Below, one piece after another: positions 26,841-38,400 of a DNA stretch of 64,000 nucleotides. The first letter of the stretch is position 1. Every line of letters starts with the position of its first letter. Origin of the DNA: Bradyrhizobium sp. CB2312 (GTDB taxonomy: Bacteria > Pseudomonadota > Alphaproteobacteria > Rhizobiales > Xanthobacteraceae). The stretch is taken from assembly GCF_029714425.1 (NCBI RefSeq), contig NZ_CP121668.1:5973501-6037500 (forward strand). The letters are read 5' to 3'. Below the pieces are notes generated by a model, which did not search any database, was not told the origin of the DNA, and saw only the letters and a list, made by a program, of their open reading frames with translations. A program made the position numbers and the translations under genes.

Positions 26841-27521
26841 GTGAACATTTCCTTTTATGACATTTCGGTTTGGGTGCTGCCGCTGGTGCTCGCCATCACC
26901 TTTCACGAGGCCGCGCACGCCTTCGTCGCGCACCGTCTCGGCGACAACACAGCCGCGCAGCTCGGCCGCGTCAGCTTCAACCCGATCAGGCACATCGACC
27001 CGTTCGGCACCCTGATCCTGCCGGCGATGCTGCTGTTTGCGCATTCGCCGTTCCTGTTCGGCTATGCCAAGCCGGTGCCGGTCAATTTCCGCAAGCTCAA
27101 CCATCCGAGGCTCGATATGGTCTGGGTGGCGCTGGCTGGCCCTGCCACCAACATCCTGCTGGCGCTCGCGGCCGCGCTTGCCCTGCACGCCCTGCCCTTC
27201 GCGCCTACCGGCGCGGCGCAATGGATCTTCGACAACCTCAAGAACGCGCTCCTGATCAACGCGGTCCTGGCGGTGTTCAACATGATGCCGATCCCGCCGC
27301 TCGACGGCGGCCGCGTCGCGGTCGGGCTGCTGCCGCGACCACTCGCTTTGCCCTTGGCCCGACTCGAGCCGTTCGGCATGCTGATCCTGATCGGCCTCTT
27401 GATCCTGCTGCCGCTGGCGGGCTCGCAGTTCGGTCTAAATCTTGATGTTATTTCAGCAATACTGCGGACGTTGACCGGATATGTGATTCAGGCTGTTCTC
27501 TTCCTGACCGGCAATGCGTAG
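26841..27521 (+). CDS. Site-2 protease family (M50) membrane metallopeptidase
   Basis: The 226-residue integral membrane protein has the zinc-binding HEAAH motif in the first span (AITFHEAAHAF) and the third-ligand region NMMPIPPLDGGR in a later span. The length and lack of a PDZ domain place it in the short, rhomboid-like S2P group. It would cleave within or near the membrane; the substrate is not known. The GTG at 26841 gives MNISFYD and is more natural than an upstream frame starting at 26790. The next gene begins 43 bases later. Confidence 0.87.
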   Translation: MNISFYDISVWVLPLVLAITFHEAAHAFVAHRLGDNTAAQLGRVSFNPIRHIDPFGTLILPAMLLFAHSPFLFGYAKPVPVNFRKLNHPRLDMVWVALAGPATNILLALAAALALHALPFAPTGAAQWIFDNLKNALLINAVLAVFNMMPIPPLDGGRVAVGLLPRPLALPLARLEPFGMLILIGLLILLPLAGSQFGLNLDVISAILRTLTGYVIQAVLFLTGNA

Positions 27522-27564
27522 TTGACTGAACACCCGAATTCCAGCCGAAGGGCCAGAGGCCGAC

Positions 27565-28005
27565 TTGGTCAAAGCTGCCGATATGCTGATCGCGCGACGC
27601 GCGGACACCCGTGCCCGCGCCGATTTTGCCACCTGGAAGATGATGGCCAAGCTCAACGGGGCGTCCGCGCTGCCTCCAGACGCCCAGGAGTTCCTCGCCA
27701 GCTACAAGAACCTGCTGGCGCGGATGAGCGAGGGTGAAGCCACCGAGGCCACCATCGGCGCGATCTACAAGGCCTACTATGCCGAGATGGGCGGTGCGGG
27801 AACCGCGCCCGACGTCCGCCCCCGCCAAGCCGAGCCTGCCGCGGACAATGTTACCGCGTTCCGGCGCCCGGCGCCGAAGCCGAAGAAGGTCAGCTTTTTC
27901 GGGGCGGCGACCGCCAGCGGAACCCAGAAGCGGCCGCTGCCGGTGGCGCTGATTTTCGCCTGCCTGGTGGTGGTCTATGTCGGGATCAGGCTCTACTGGC
28001 GCTGA
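27565..28005 (+). CDS. Tail-anchored protein of unknown function
   Basis: The 146-residue protein has a helical N-terminal part (about residues 1-80, with LNGASALPPDAQEFLASYKNLLARMSEG), a Pro/Lys-rich linker and one C-terminal hydrophobic span followed by a short basic end (VALIFACLVVVYVGIRLYWR). Start is TTG at 27565 or ATG at 27583. It follows the site-2 protease gene closely; an inserted C-terminal span next to an intramembrane protease suggests a substrate or partner, which is speculation. It overlaps the tonB stop by 13 bases in convergent arrangement. Confidence 0.65.
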   Translation: MVKAADMLIARRADTRARADFATWKMMAKLNGASALPPDAQEFLASYKNLLARMSEGEATEATIGAIYKAYYAEMGGAGTAPDVRPRQAEPAADNVTAFRRPAPKPKKVSFFGAATASGTQKRPLPVALIFACLVVVYVGIRLYWR

Positions 28006-28808
28006 GCCGTCTTCTTTTTCTTCGCGTCCGGCGGCGTGAAGATGATGTAAACCGTGCGCTCGAATCGATCTTCGGTCAGCTTGGCTGGCGGCTGCGGAAT
28101 GGGATCGGACTTGCGGACGATCGAGACCGCGGCCGCGTCGTAAGCTGCATCCCCCGAGGACTCCACAACATCCACCGACAGCACGTTGCCCTTCCGGTTG
28201 ATCGCGAAGCTGACCTTGACCTTCTGGTTATTGGGCTGCTTGCCTTCCGGGTTGATCTTGTGCAGCGCGAGGTGCGCGCTGATCTTGCGGTTCCAGTCGG
28301 CTGTCAGCTGCAGGATATCCTTGCCGATGCCGATGATTGGCGCCATCGCCTTCTCGGCCTCGCGCGCGGCGTCTTCAAACGTTTGACGAGTCTGGTCAAT
28401 CTGCTTTTGCGCCGCCTCCATGGCCGGAGTTTCAACGGCTGCAATCTTGGGGTCTTCCTCCTGCTCCTTCTTCGCCTTGTTTTCGCTGACGAGACGATCG
28501 GGATCCTCGGCCTGTTGCGGCCGATCCTGGGGGAGCTCCGTCTCCACCGTTTCGGCCTTCTGCTGCGGCAGCTCAGGGCGCTCTTCTTGCGCTTCAGAGT
28601 CGGTGGGCCCAGTCGGTTGATCCGACTCCTGAACGGGTGGCGAGGCCATCTCCACGGCGAACTCGGCGCCTGCCGCGCCCAGACCGTCGCCGTCGTCGTC
28701 GGTGCGCAAATGAGCCAACGCCAGCGCAGCACCGCCCAGATGGAGCCCGAGCGCCGCCACTGCCGCCAAGATCCAAAGTTTCCGGGATGGTCTGGGTTCG
28801 TCCGACAT
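27993..28808 (-). CDS. tonB: Energy transducer TonB
   Basis: The 271-residue protein has one N-terminal span (KLWILAAVAALGLHLGGAALALAHL), a long acidic Pro/Gln/Glu-rich periplasmic stretch and a C-terminal TonB domain (VKVSFAINRKGNVLSVDVVESSGDAAYDAAAVSIVRKSDPIP, in two parts around residue 200-250). The SSG...D motif is typical. It carries energy from ExbB/ExbD to outer-membrane receptors. It starts ten bases after exbD and ends the leftward iron-uptake operon. The ATG at 28808 is chosen because the frame upstream overlaps exbD. Confidence 0.9.
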   Translation of the reverse strand: MSDEPRPSRKLWILAAVAALGLHLGGAALALAHLRTDDDGDGLGAAGAEFAVEMASPPVQESDQPTGPTDSEAQEERPELPQQKAETVETELPQDRPQQAEDPDRLVSENKAKKEQEEDPKIAAVETPAMEAAQKQIDQTRQTFEDAAREAEKAMAPIIGIGKDILQLTADWNRKISAHLALHKINPEGKQPNNQKVKVSFAINRKGNVLSVDVVESSGDAAYDAAAVSIVRKSDPIPQPPAKLTEDRFERTVYIIFTPPDAKKKKTAQRQ

Positions 28809-28818
28809 CACAGGCCTC

Positions 28819-29274
28819 TCAGGGCTGGGCGGCGCCGGCCGCGGGCGTCCCCGGAGGCCCTTCCAGCGCAACCAGCTTCACCCGATTATAGCCGCCCGAG
28901 CGCAGGAGCTCCATGACGCCCATCAACTCCCCATACGGCACCGAACGATCGGCGCGCAGGAAGACGTATTTGTCCTTGCTCATGTCGGACATGCCGTCGA
29001 GCGTCCCGATCAGCTCGGCGCGGTACACCGGGTTCTCCCCGATCGCCAGCGTCAGATCGGGCTTGATGCTGACATAGGTCGGCTTGTCCGGTTTCTTCTG
29101 CGGCATCGCGCTCGAGGTCGGCAGGTCGATCGGCAGATCGACGGTCGAGAGCGGCGCTGCGACCATGAAGATGATCAGCAGCACCAGGATGACGTCGATG
29201 AACGGCGTGACGTTGATGTCGTGCGTTTCCGCGAAATCGTCGTCGTCATCGTTGTCTGCGAGCGAAACGCCCAT
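28819..29274 (-). CDS. exbD: TonB-system transport protein ExbD
   Basis: The 151-residue protein has the ExbD layout: a short cytoplasmic start ending in DINVTPFIDVILVLLIIFMVAAPL, with the conserved Asp (FID) in the single span, then a periplasmic domain (PTYVSIKPDLTLAIGENPV, FLRADRSVPYGELMGVMELL). It forms the proton channel with ExbB. The gene starts three bases after exbB. Confidence 0.94.
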   Translation of the reverse strand: MGVSLADNDDDDDFAETHDINVTPFIDVILVLLIIFMVAAPLSTVDLPIDLPTSSAMPQKKPDKPTYVSIKPDLTLAIGENPVYRAELIGTLDGMSDMSKDKYVFLRADRSVPYGELMGVMELLRSGGYNRVKLVALEGPPGTPAAGAAQP

Positions 29275-29277
29275 GGT

Positions 29278-30200
<923 letters not shown>

Positions 30201-30204
<4 letters not shown>

Positions 30205-30890
30205 ACTTCGGCCCAGTAGCGAATGAGGTTGTGATAGATACCCGTCAATTTGACCGTTTCGGGATCGTCACGCCCGAGCCGCTCCACCAGCGCCTGTATC
30301 GCGGTGTCGAGGTCAAAGATCATGGTACGGGCTTGATCGTCCCGTATCATGCTCTGAAGCCAGAAGAAAGACGCAACCCGCGTCCCCCTCGTCACGGGCG
30401 TCACGAGATGCAGGCTGGTCGAGGGATAGAGCACGCAGTCGCCGGCTGGCAACTTGACTTCGTGCGAACCGTAGGTGTCCTCGATCACAAGTTCGCCACC
30501 GTCATACTCTTCCGGCTCGGCGAGAAACAGCGTGACCGACAGGTCGGTGCGGATGCGAAGGCCGGTCAGCCGGTCGCCGCGGATCGCATTGTCGACATGC
30601 AGCCCGAAATGATGGCCGCTGTTCGCCGCATAGCGGTTGAACAGCGGCGGGAAGATCTGGAGCGGGATGGCCGCCGCAATGAAGCGCGGGTTCGAGGTCA
30701 GCGCCGAGATGATGCGGTTGCCGAGCTTGCGCGCGACCTCGCTGTCCGGCGGCAATTGCTCGTTGCGCTTCACCATCGCCGACTGTGCGCCCGCGGTCGA
30801 GCGGCCGTCCTCCCACGCGCTGGCGTCCATGATGCGGCGGAAATCCGCCACATCATTTTTGCTGAGAACGTTTTCGATGCATGTCAGCAT
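30201..30890 (-). CDS. PiuC/YbiX-like Fe(II)- and 2-oxoglutarate-dependent dioxygenase
   Basis: The 229-residue protein has the double-stranded beta-helix iron site: His98 and Asp100 (GLHVDNA), His161 ([10 protein letters not shown]) and the oxoglutarate Arg171 ([10 protein letters not shown]). It matches the PKHD-type hydroxylase group (PiuC, YbiX) that is usually encoded beside TonB-dependent siderophore receptors and is iron-regulated. Here it lies between the receptor and exbB, overlapping exbB. The substrate is unknown even in the well-studied relatives. The ATG at 30890 is preferred to an upstream start at 30944 that runs into the receptor gene. Confidence 0.9.
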
Positions 30891-30909
30891 GAAACTCGTT
30901 GTTGCTCCG

Positions 30910-33474
30910 TCAGTAGCGGGCTGACAGCACCAGGTAAGCGGCACGCCCCGGTGCTTCCAGCACGAAGGGCGCAGCGCTCTGGTACAGCGCGTCGTAGTAG
31001 CGCTTGTCGAAGATGTTGTTCACGAACAGCTTGACCTGCCAGTTCTTGTTGATCTTGGCCTCCGCGAACATGTCGAAACGCCAATAGCTCGGAATCGACG
31101 TGCCCTGGTTGGCCGCGAGGAACGTGCCACCATAGATCTTCGAGCGATAGACTGCCTGACCACCCAGCTCCCAGACGTCGTTGAACTGGTACTTGCTGAG
31201 CATGCTGAAGGATTGATGGGCGACGTTCGAAAGCGGCAGGCCCACGTTCGTCGTGTAGAGGGCCGTATTTGCAGGCGGGATCAGCGACTTCGTCACCTCG
31301 GATTGCATTAACACCAACCCGCCGAAGACACTCCATTTGTCGGTGATCTTGCCGCCGACGCCGAGATCTATGCCTCGAATACGGTAAGCAGCTCCGGCCG
31401 TGATACAGGAAACGGTTCCCGTAGTGCCTGCAGGATAAGGACAGGCTGCGGTCGCCGTGGCGGCCGTGATGTTGCGTGACTCGCGCGCATTGTCCTTCTC
31501 GGTCTGGAACAGAGCGGCTGTGAGCAGCAGGTGCCTGTCAAACAGCTCCCACTTCGTGCCGAGTTCGATTGCTCTGTTCTTTTCGGGACCAAAAATCTGC
31601 GTGGCATTACCGTTGAGCACCGGTGCAAGGCCGCCATACTGGACGCTGGTGCCGTCGAATTCCGCGCCGACCGGGTTCGACGACGTCGCGTAAGCTGCGT
31701 AGACGCTGCCGTTCGGCAGCGGCTTCAGCGTGAGACCGAGATTGAAGTTCGGCATTCCGTAGTCTTGCTGCTGCGTGCCGAACACGTTGGCGACCCCATT
31801 TACGGTGCCGTATCCGCTCGTCTTGATGTTGTAGTCGTCGTAGCGAACGCCACCATTCAGGATGACCAGATCGCGGTAGTTCGCGCTGTCCATCGCGTAG
31901 ACGCTCTTGGTGTCGATCGTGATCTTGGTAGGCAGGCCGGACAAGCCGGCCGGTATTCCGAACGGAAGGTTCGTGAACTGCGGATTGAATACGCTCACCC
32001 CGGACAATGATCCGGTGCCGCTGAAACCGCCGGGAAGCGCTTCGGAGCTGAGACCGAGATACTTGTCGATGGACGACTTCTCGTGGTCGTATTCGAAGCC
32101 GGCAAGTGCCGTGTGTTTGAAGCCGACGCCGTCGTTGAATTTGTATGTCGCCTCCGTCTGGTTGGCGATCACACTGGTCTCCTGGAAGCGGCTCTGCGGA
32201 TTGGCACTGAGTGTCGACGCCGAAAGCGGATTGGCCAAAACCGGCGCTTCCGGAAGCGTGCCGATGTAGTTCTGGGTGGAATACGAATCCCGGAACTTGT
32301 TGGTAATCAACAGGTCGGGTGTGATCTGCACTTCCGCGTTGAGTGTGCCAATGTCCTGGCCGGTCCGATAAAAGTCACGATTGACGAAGCCGTACCAGTT
32401 GTTGCGGTTGGAGCCGAAATCCGGGAACGGCCCGCCGGCCGTGCTCGCCGTGCTGGGCCGATAGTAAGGCACGCCGAAGTCGGGCAGACCGGTCAGCTCG
32501 GTATGGATGTAACCGGCCTGGATCTTGACCGCATCTACGGGCTTCCACGTCGTAGCGACAAACGCTCCGTCACGATTATCCTTCACATAATCGCGCCCGG
32601 CGACGCCTGCGTCCTGGAACAGGCCGCCAGCACGCACCGCCCAGGTCGGGTTGATCACCTGGTTGACGTCGAGCACCACGCGCTTGGTCTGGTCGGTGCC
32701 AAACGTCGTGTCCATGTTGTAGAAGCTCCCCGCCGTCGTCGCCTGCTTGGTGACGATGTTGATCGCACCACCGGCGATGCCGCGGCCGGCGAAGGTCGAG
32801 CCGGGGCCGCGCAGGATCTCGACCTGCTCGGTGAAGAAGTTCTCACGCACGCTGACGCCGGAATCGCGGACGCCATCGATGAAGACGTCGTTGCGGGCAT
32901 CGAAGCCGCGGATGAAGAAGCGGTCGCCGAAAGCATTGCCGCCCTCGCCCGTTCCGAGCGTCACGCCGGCCGTGCTCAGGATCGCTTGCTTCAGGGTCGT
33001 GGCGTTCTTGTCCTCGAGCACTTCCCTCGTAAGCACGGTGATCGATTTTGGCGTGTTGAGGATTGGCTCAGGGAATTTGCCTGACGCTTGCACTCGGGTG
33101 GCCATGTAAGGCGCGGCGGGATTTGCGTATGGATCACGATCAGCAGCAAGACCGCCTGCATTAACCACCGGTGCCGTTGCAGCCTGCTGCCGCTGCGCCG
33201 CACGCCGCAGCGCGTTGCGTGCGCGGACCTGCTCGGCCGTCGGTTTCGAAGCGGTGGGACGCGGACGCTCGTGGGGCGCATCGACCGTGACGGGCGGCAG
33301 GTTGGACTGCTGCGCATGCGCGCCGCTCGACACCGACGCCACCGCGATCAGGCTCGCAACTGCCGAGACCGTCTTGCCAGAACCACCCGACGACTTCTCA
33401 TCCATCGAATCGAACGCTGCGACCGAACGCAACGATTTCGGTGCGACCACCTGCCCCATTACCAAACGCCCCAT
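30910..33474 (-). CDS. TonB-dependent siderophore receptor
   Basis: The 854-residue outer-membrane receptor has an N-terminal signal ([18 protein letters not shown], after a longer lead of about 30 residues), a plug domain ([18 protein letters not shown], then [18 protein letters not shown] and [24 protein letters not shown]) and a beta-barrel that ends in YLVLSARY with a terminal aromatic residue. The plug matches Fiu/ferric-siderophore receptors. A PiuC-like gene and TonB/ExbBD genes follow, and three Irr-type boxes lie upstream, so iron control is likely. Later ATGs in the signal lead could be the true start. Confidence 0.93.
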   Translation of the reverse strand: MGRLVMGQVVAPKSLRSVAAFDSMDEKSSGGSGKTVSAVASLIAVASVSSGAHAQQSNLPPVTVDAPHERPRPTASKPTAEQVRARNALRRAAQRQQAATAPVVNAGGLAADRDPYANPAAPYMATRVQASGKFPEPILNTPKSITVLTREVLEDKNATTLKQAILSTAGVTLGTGEGGNAFGDRFFIRGFDARNDVFIDGVRDSGVSVRENFFTEQVEILRGPGSTFAGRGIAGGAINIVTKQATTAGSFYNMDTTFGTDQTKRVVLDVNQVINPTWAVRAGGLFQDAGVAGRDYVKDNRDGAFVATTWKPVDAVKIQAGYIHTELTGLPDFGVPYYRPSTASTAGGPFPDFGSNRNNWYGFVNRDFYRTGQDIGTLNAEVQITPDLLITNKFRDSYSTQNYIGTLPEAPVLANPLSASTLSANPQSRFQETSVIANQTEATYKFNDGVGFKHTALAGFEYDHEKSSIDKYLGLSSEALPGGFSGTGSLSGVSVFNPQFTNLPFGIPAGLSGLPTKITIDTKSVYAMDSANYRDLVILNGGVRYDDYNIKTSGYGTVNGVANVFGTQQQDYGMPNFNLGLTLKPLPNGSVYAAYATSSNPVGAEFDGTSVQYGGLAPVLNGNATQIFGPEKNRAIELGTKWELFDRHLLLTAALFQTEKDNARESRNITAATATAACPYPAGTTGTVSCITAGAAYRIRGIDLGVGGKITDKWSVFGGLVLMQSEVTKSLIPPANTALYTTNVGLPLSNVAHQSFSMLSKYQFNDVWELGGQAVYRSKIYGGTFLAANQGTSIPSYWRFDMFAEAKINKNWQVKLFVNNIFDKRYYDALYQSAAPFVLEAPGRAAYLVLSARY

Positions 33475-33579
33475 CTTCTTGTTCGCTCATTCACTTCGAT
33501 GAACGATGGGCTGTTGGTATCGGCGGCAAAATAGCGGGTCAATGCGGGCAAGCCGCCAGAACCCTTGAATACGTCAAGA

Positions 33580-33640
33580 TCAAAACGATTCTAAACTGCA
33601 GTTTGAAACGGTTCTAAACGAAGATTGGAGTCGTTCTAAA
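33580..33640 (-). promoter_or_regulatory. Three tandem Irr-type iron control boxes before the receptor operon
   Basis: On the minus strand three copies of TTTAGAA are seen at 33595-33589, 33618-33612 and 33640-33634. Each copy begins an imperfect inverted repeat; the middle one reads TTTAGAACCGTTTCAAA. The spacing is 22-23 bases, about two helical turns. The pattern matches the iron control element bound by Irr in Bradyrhizobium. The cluster lies 105-165 bases upstream of the receptor start and downstream of a small gene. Confidence 0.75.
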
Positions 33641-33683
33641 ACAAGCGCGAAAAGCACGTCGCTATCGGCATCGCGCGCACGCT

Positions 33684-33923
33684 TCAGTCGCTGCTCGGCG
33701 GCTTCATCAGCGAGAACAATTCGTCGATGTTTTTCTGCGCGATCGCGCGCACGCGATCGGTGTTGTCCAGCCCGGCGATGTTGACGCCGTTGACGACGGC
33801 TTTGATCTCGTCGCGGAAGTCGGTGAGGAAGCGCAATGGGTCGCGCTGCTCGTTGGCGACCCGCGCGATCAGTCCCGTGATCAAGATCTGACACGCGATC
33901 AGCTTGCCGTTCAATTCGTCCAT
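33684..33923 (-). CDS. Small iron-box-linked protein of unknown function
   Basis: The frame from ATG 33923 gives 79 residues with GGGAG before the start. The product is mostly helical and soluble-looking: MDELNGKLIACQILITGLIARV, then RDPLRFLTDFRDEIKAVV and a C-terminal helix (NIDELFSLMKPPSSD). No known motif is recognised. An Irr-type box at 33998-34014 lies 75 bases upstream and the receptor operon follows on the same strand. It may be part of the same iron response. A longer start at 33977 is possible but would place the box at the start codon. Confidence 0.65.
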   Translation of the reverse strand: MDELNGKLIACQILITGLIARVANEQRDPLRFLTDFRDEIKAVVNGVNIAGLDNTDRVRAIAQKNIDELFSLMKPPSSD

Positions 33924-33997
33924 CCTGCGCTCCCGTTGTGGCGGCGCCGATATGGACGATGCCGATTTTCCTGACAACCGAAACGGTCTGCGCAGAA

Positions 33998-34014
33998 TTT
34001 AGAACCGTTCTTGG
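33998..34014 (-). promoter_or_regulatory. Irr-type iron control box upstream of the small gene
   Basis: TTTAGAACCGTTCTTGG has one perfect arm (TTTAGAAC) and a partly matching opposite arm around a CG centre. It is the best single match to the iron control element in the window. It stands 75 bases upstream of the small unknown gene on the minus strand and about 285 bases from the RND adaptor on the plus strand. Confidence 0.7.
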
Positions 34015-34200
34015 CTCGCCTGAGCCGGCCCTCCGCGCGGCGCATCTCGCTCTCGCGCACACCACTTCCGAGCATTGCACAAAGTTTGCCCGCTGATCGT
34101 TCCTCGTGGGAAAATGCAGCACTGCACACCGTAGCGTCACGGTGCTGCCTAAGCCGTGCAAAGCTTTCCAATTGTTTAGGATTCTCCACCGATAGTGCTG

Positions 34201-34227
34201 TTTACACTGGAACTTGGCGTGTATTAT
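34201..34227 (+). promoter_or_regulatory. Possible promoter of the RND efflux operon
   Basis: TTTACA at 34201-34206 and TATTAT at 34222-34227 are separated by 15 bases, and the adaptor ATG follows 72 bases downstream. The region is clearly richer in AT than its surroundings. This is a consensus match only. Confidence 0.35.
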
Positions 34228-34298
34228 ACAGGCGCGCTGGAACCCTACGATTGCCCCATAATTCGTTACTCAGGGCATACGAGCCGACACGAGCCGAT

Positions 34299-35471
34299 AT
34301 GAAAAAAACACGGCCGATCCTCTGGATTCTGATCATCGCGGCCGTGGCCTCCGCGGGTTACTATGGTTGGCAAAAATACGGCTCGCCCGAGGCCGGAAAA
34401 GCCCAGACAGCGCAGAAAGGTCCGCCGCGTGCGCCCGCCGTTCCCGTCAGCGTCGCGCCGGTCCAGACGGCCGATTTCCCGGTTTACCTGACCGGTCTCG
34501 GCACGGTTCAGGGTTTCAACACCGTCCAGGTCCGCACCCGGGTCGACGGCCAGATAGACAAGCTCGAATTCAAAGAGGGCCAGATCGTCAAGGAAGGTGA
34601 CATTCTGGTCTCGATCGATCCCCGTCCCTACCAGGCCGCGCTCGACCAGGCCAAGGCCAAGAAGGCGCAGGACGAGGCCAATCTGGCCAATGCCAATCTC
34701 GAGCTCCAGCGCGCCATGAAGCTCGGCGAATTCGCGACCGCGCAACGGGTCGACACCCAGCGCTCCACCGTCGCCCAGCTCACCGCGCAGATCGCTGCCG
34801 ACGAGGCCGCGATCGACAACGCCCAGACCCAGCTCGACTACACCCAGGTCAAGTCGCCGATCACCGGCGTCGCGGGACTGCGCCAGGTCGACATCGGCAA
34901 CATCGTCAACGCGTCCTCGCAGACCGGCATCGTCATGATCTCGCAGGTCGAGCCGATCTCGGTGATCTTCACCGCGCCGGAGGACCAGCTTCCCTATATC
35001 AGCGAGGGCCAGAAGGCCGGCGCGCTCAAGGTGATCGCCTTCACCACCGACGGCAAGAAGACGCTGGCCGAGGGCAAGCTCGCGGTCATCAACAACCAGG
35101 TCGACACGAGCAGCGGGACTATTCGGCTCAAGGCGGTGTTCGACAACAAGGACCACGCGCTGTGGCCGGGCCAGTCGGTGTCGACGCGCCTCTTGGTGCG
35201 GACGCTGAAGGATGCGACCGTGGTCCCGGATGACGCGGTTCAGCATTCCACCAACGGCCTCTACGCCTATACCGTCAACCAGGACAACAAGGCCGAAGTG
35301 CACAAGATCAAGGTCAGCTACGCCATCGACGGACGTTCGGTCGTGGACGAAGGCTTGAGCCCCGGCCAGCAAGTCATCACCGGCGGTCAATTCAAGGTGC
35401 AGCCCGGAAGCCTCGTCTCGACGACGGTGGCGAGCTCGGATCCGGCCCAGAACAAGGTACGACGGGAATGA
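34299..35471 (+). CDS. RND efflux periplasmic adaptor (MdtA/HlyD family)
   Basis: The 390-residue protein has one N-terminal span (ILWILIIAAVASAGYYGW), a lipoyl half-motif (GFNTVQVRTRVDGQIDKLEFKEGQIVKEGDIL), a coiled-coil hairpin of about 70 residues rich in Ala and Gln, the second lipoyl half and the beta-barrel domains. It bridges the inner-membrane pump to an outer-membrane channel. A longer upstream frame exists, but ATG at 34299 gives the natural signal-anchor. The stop overlaps the pump start (ATGA). No outer-membrane channel gene follows. Confidence 0.93.
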   Translation: MKKTRPILWILIIAAVASAGYYGWQKYGSPEAGKAQTAQKGPPRAPAVPVSVAPVQTADFPVYLTGLGTVQGFNTVQVRTRVDGQIDKLEFKEGQIVKEGDILVSIDPRPYQAALDQAKAKKAQDEANLANANLELQRAMKLGEFATAQRVDTQRSTVAQLTAQIAADEAAIDNAQTQLDYTQVKSPITGVAGLRQVDIGNIVNASSQTGIVMISQVEPISVIFTAPEDQLPYISEGQKAGALKVIAFTTDGKKTLAEGKLAVINNQVDTSSGTIRLKAVFDNKDHALWPGQSVSTRLLVRTLKDATVVPDDAVQHSTNGLYAYTVNQDNKAEVHKIKVSYAIDGRSVVDEGLSPGQQVITGGQFKVQPGSLVSTTVASSDPAQNKVRRE

Positions 35472-38400
35472 CCGAGGGCGGGATTTCGGCACCTTTCATC
35501 CGTTATCCCATCGGCACCTCGCTGCTGATGGCCGGCATTCTCTTTGTCGGTCTCGTTGCCTACCCCCTGCTGCCGGTCGCGCCGCTGCCGCAGGTGGACT
35601 TCCCGACCATCCAGATCACCGCCAATTTGCCGGGCGGCAGCCCCGAGACCATGGCCTCATCGGTGGCGCAGCCGCTGGAGCGCCAGTTCGCGCAGATTCC
35701 CGGCATCGCCCAGATGACCTCGACGAGTTATCTCGGCACCGCCTCGATCACCATCCAGTTCGATCTCAACCGCAGCATCGACGGCGCCGCCAACGACGTG
35801 CAGGGCGCGATCAACGCCGCCAGCGGCCAGCTGCCGAAAAACCTGCCCTCGCCGCCGACCTACCGCAAGGTCAACCCGGCCGACGCGCCGATCCTGCTGC
35901 TGTCGGCAACGTCCGAGACGCTGCCCCTGACCACCGTCAGCGATGCCGTCGACGCCCAGCTCGCCCAGCAGATCAGCCAGCTCTCCGGCGTCGCCCAGGT
36001 CTTCATCGGCGGCCAGCAGAAACCCTCGATCCGCATCCAGGTCGATCCGGCAAAGCTGGTGGCCAAGGGCCTGTCGATGGAGGACGTGCGCAGCCAGATC
36101 GCGATCACCACGGTCGACAGCCCCAAGGGCAATATCGACGGCGAGAAGCGCGCCTACACGATCTACGCCAACGACCAGCTGACCCAGTCCAAGGACTGGA
36201 ACGACGTCATCATCGCCTATCGCAACGGCGGCCCGTTGCGAATCCGCGACATCGGCCAGGCGGTCAGCGGCGCCGAAGACGCCAAGCAGGCCGCCTGGGC
36301 CAACGGCAAGCGCGGCGTGTTCCTGGTGATCTTCAAGCAGCCGGGCGCCAACGTCATCGAGACCGTCGACAGGATCAAGGCGACCTTGCCACGCCTCGTG
36401 GCGGCGATCCCACCCGCGATCAAGATCGAGCTCATCAGCGACCGCACCACCACCATCCGCGCCGCGGTCGAGGACGTGCAGTTCACGCTGCTCCTGACCA
36501 TCGCGCTCGTGGTCATGGTCATCTTCATCTTCCTGCGCAGCTTCTGGGCGACGGTCATTCCCACCGTCACGGTTCCGCTGGCGCTGCTGGGCGCCTGCGC
36601 CCTGATGTGGGTGTTCGGCTATTCGCTCGACAATCTGTCGCTGATGGCGCTCACCATCGCGGTCGGATTCGTCGTCGACGATGCCATCGTGATGCTGGAA
36701 AACATCACGCGCTACATCGAGGAAGGCGAATCGCCGATGGCGGCGGCCTTCCGCGGTTCCAAGGAAATCGGCTTCACCATCGTGTCGATCAGCGTCTCGC
36801 TGGTCGCGGTGCTGATCCCGCTGCTGCTGATGGGCGGCATCATCGGCCGCCTGTTCCGCGAATTCGCCGTCGTGCTGGCGATGACGATCTTCGTCTCGAT
36901 GTTCGTGTCGCTGACGCTGACGCCGATGATGGCCTCGCGCTTCCTGCGCGCCCATGGCGAGGTGACCCACGGCAAGTTCTACCAATGGAGCGAGCGCGCC
37001 TTCGACGCCATGCTGCGCGGCTACGAATATGGGCTCGACCATGCGCTGGCCTGGCGGCGCACCACGCTCGTGATCTTCTTCGCCACGCTCGGCCTCTCGG
37101 TCTACCTGTTCGTGCTGATCCCGAAGGGCTTCTTCCCGCAGCAGGACGTCGGCCTGATCACCGCAACCTCCGAAGCCTCGCAGGACATTTCGTTCAAGGA
37201 GATGCAGCGGCGGCAGGTCGAGCTCGGCAAGATCGTGATGGAGGATCCCGACGTCGCCACCATCGCGATGAACATCGGCGGCAGCGGCCGCGCCGGCAAC
37301 AACGGCAACATGTTCATCACCCTGAAGCCGCGCAACGAGCGCGAGGCCTCGGCGCAGCAGATCATCGCGCGGCTGCGTCCCAAGCTCGAGAAGGTGTCCG
37401 GCGCCCGCCTCTACATGCAGGCGGCGCAGGACGTCCGGCTCGGCGGCCGGCCGACGCGTACGCAGTTCGAGTTCACCCTGCAGGACGCCGATCTCGCCGA
37501 GCTCAACGACTGGGCGCCGAAAATCCTAGCCAAGATGCAGACGCTGCCGGAGTTGCGCGACGTCGCGACCGACCAGCAGACCCAGGGCACCACGGTCCAG
37601 CTCAAGATCAACCGCGACACCGCCTCGCGCTACGGCATCCAGCCGCAGCTGATCGACGACACGCTGTATGACGCGTTCGGACAGCGGCAGGTGACGCAGT
37701 ATTTCACCCAGCTCAACACCTACAAGGTGATCCTCGAGATCCTGCCGGAGATGCAGGGCAGCCTCGACAGCCTGGACAAGCTGTACCTGAAATCGCCGCT
37801 GACCGGCGACCAGGTGCCGCTCTCGACGTTTGCGACCTGGACCACCGATCCGGTCCGCCCGCTCTCGATCAGCCACCAGGGCCAGTTCCCGGCGATCACG
37901 ATCAGCTTCAACCTCGCCCAGGGCGTCGCGCTCGGCCAGGCCACCGAGGCCGTGCAGAAGGCGATGGCCGATCTCGGCGCGCCGCCGACGCTGAACTCGA
38001 GCTTCCAGGGCACCGCGCAGGCGTTCCAGCAGTCGCTCGGCACCGTGCCGCTCTTGATCCTCGCCGCGCTCGTCGTGGTCTATCTGATCCTCGGCATCCT
38101 CTACGAGAGCTACATCCATCCGATCACGATTCTGTCGACCCTGCCCTCGGCCGGCGTCGGCGCGCTCGCGATCCTGATGGCGGCCGGCTTCGACTTCAGC
38201 CTCATCGCGTTGATCGGCATCATCCTCCTGATCGGCATCGTGAAGAAGAACGGCATCATGATGGTCGACTTCGCCATCGCCGCCGAGCGCGACGAGCACA
38301 AGACGCCGGCGGAATCGATCCGTCAGGCCGCACTGCTGCGCTTCCGCCCGATCATGATGACGACGATGGCCGCGCTGCTCGGCGGCGTGCCCTTGATGCT

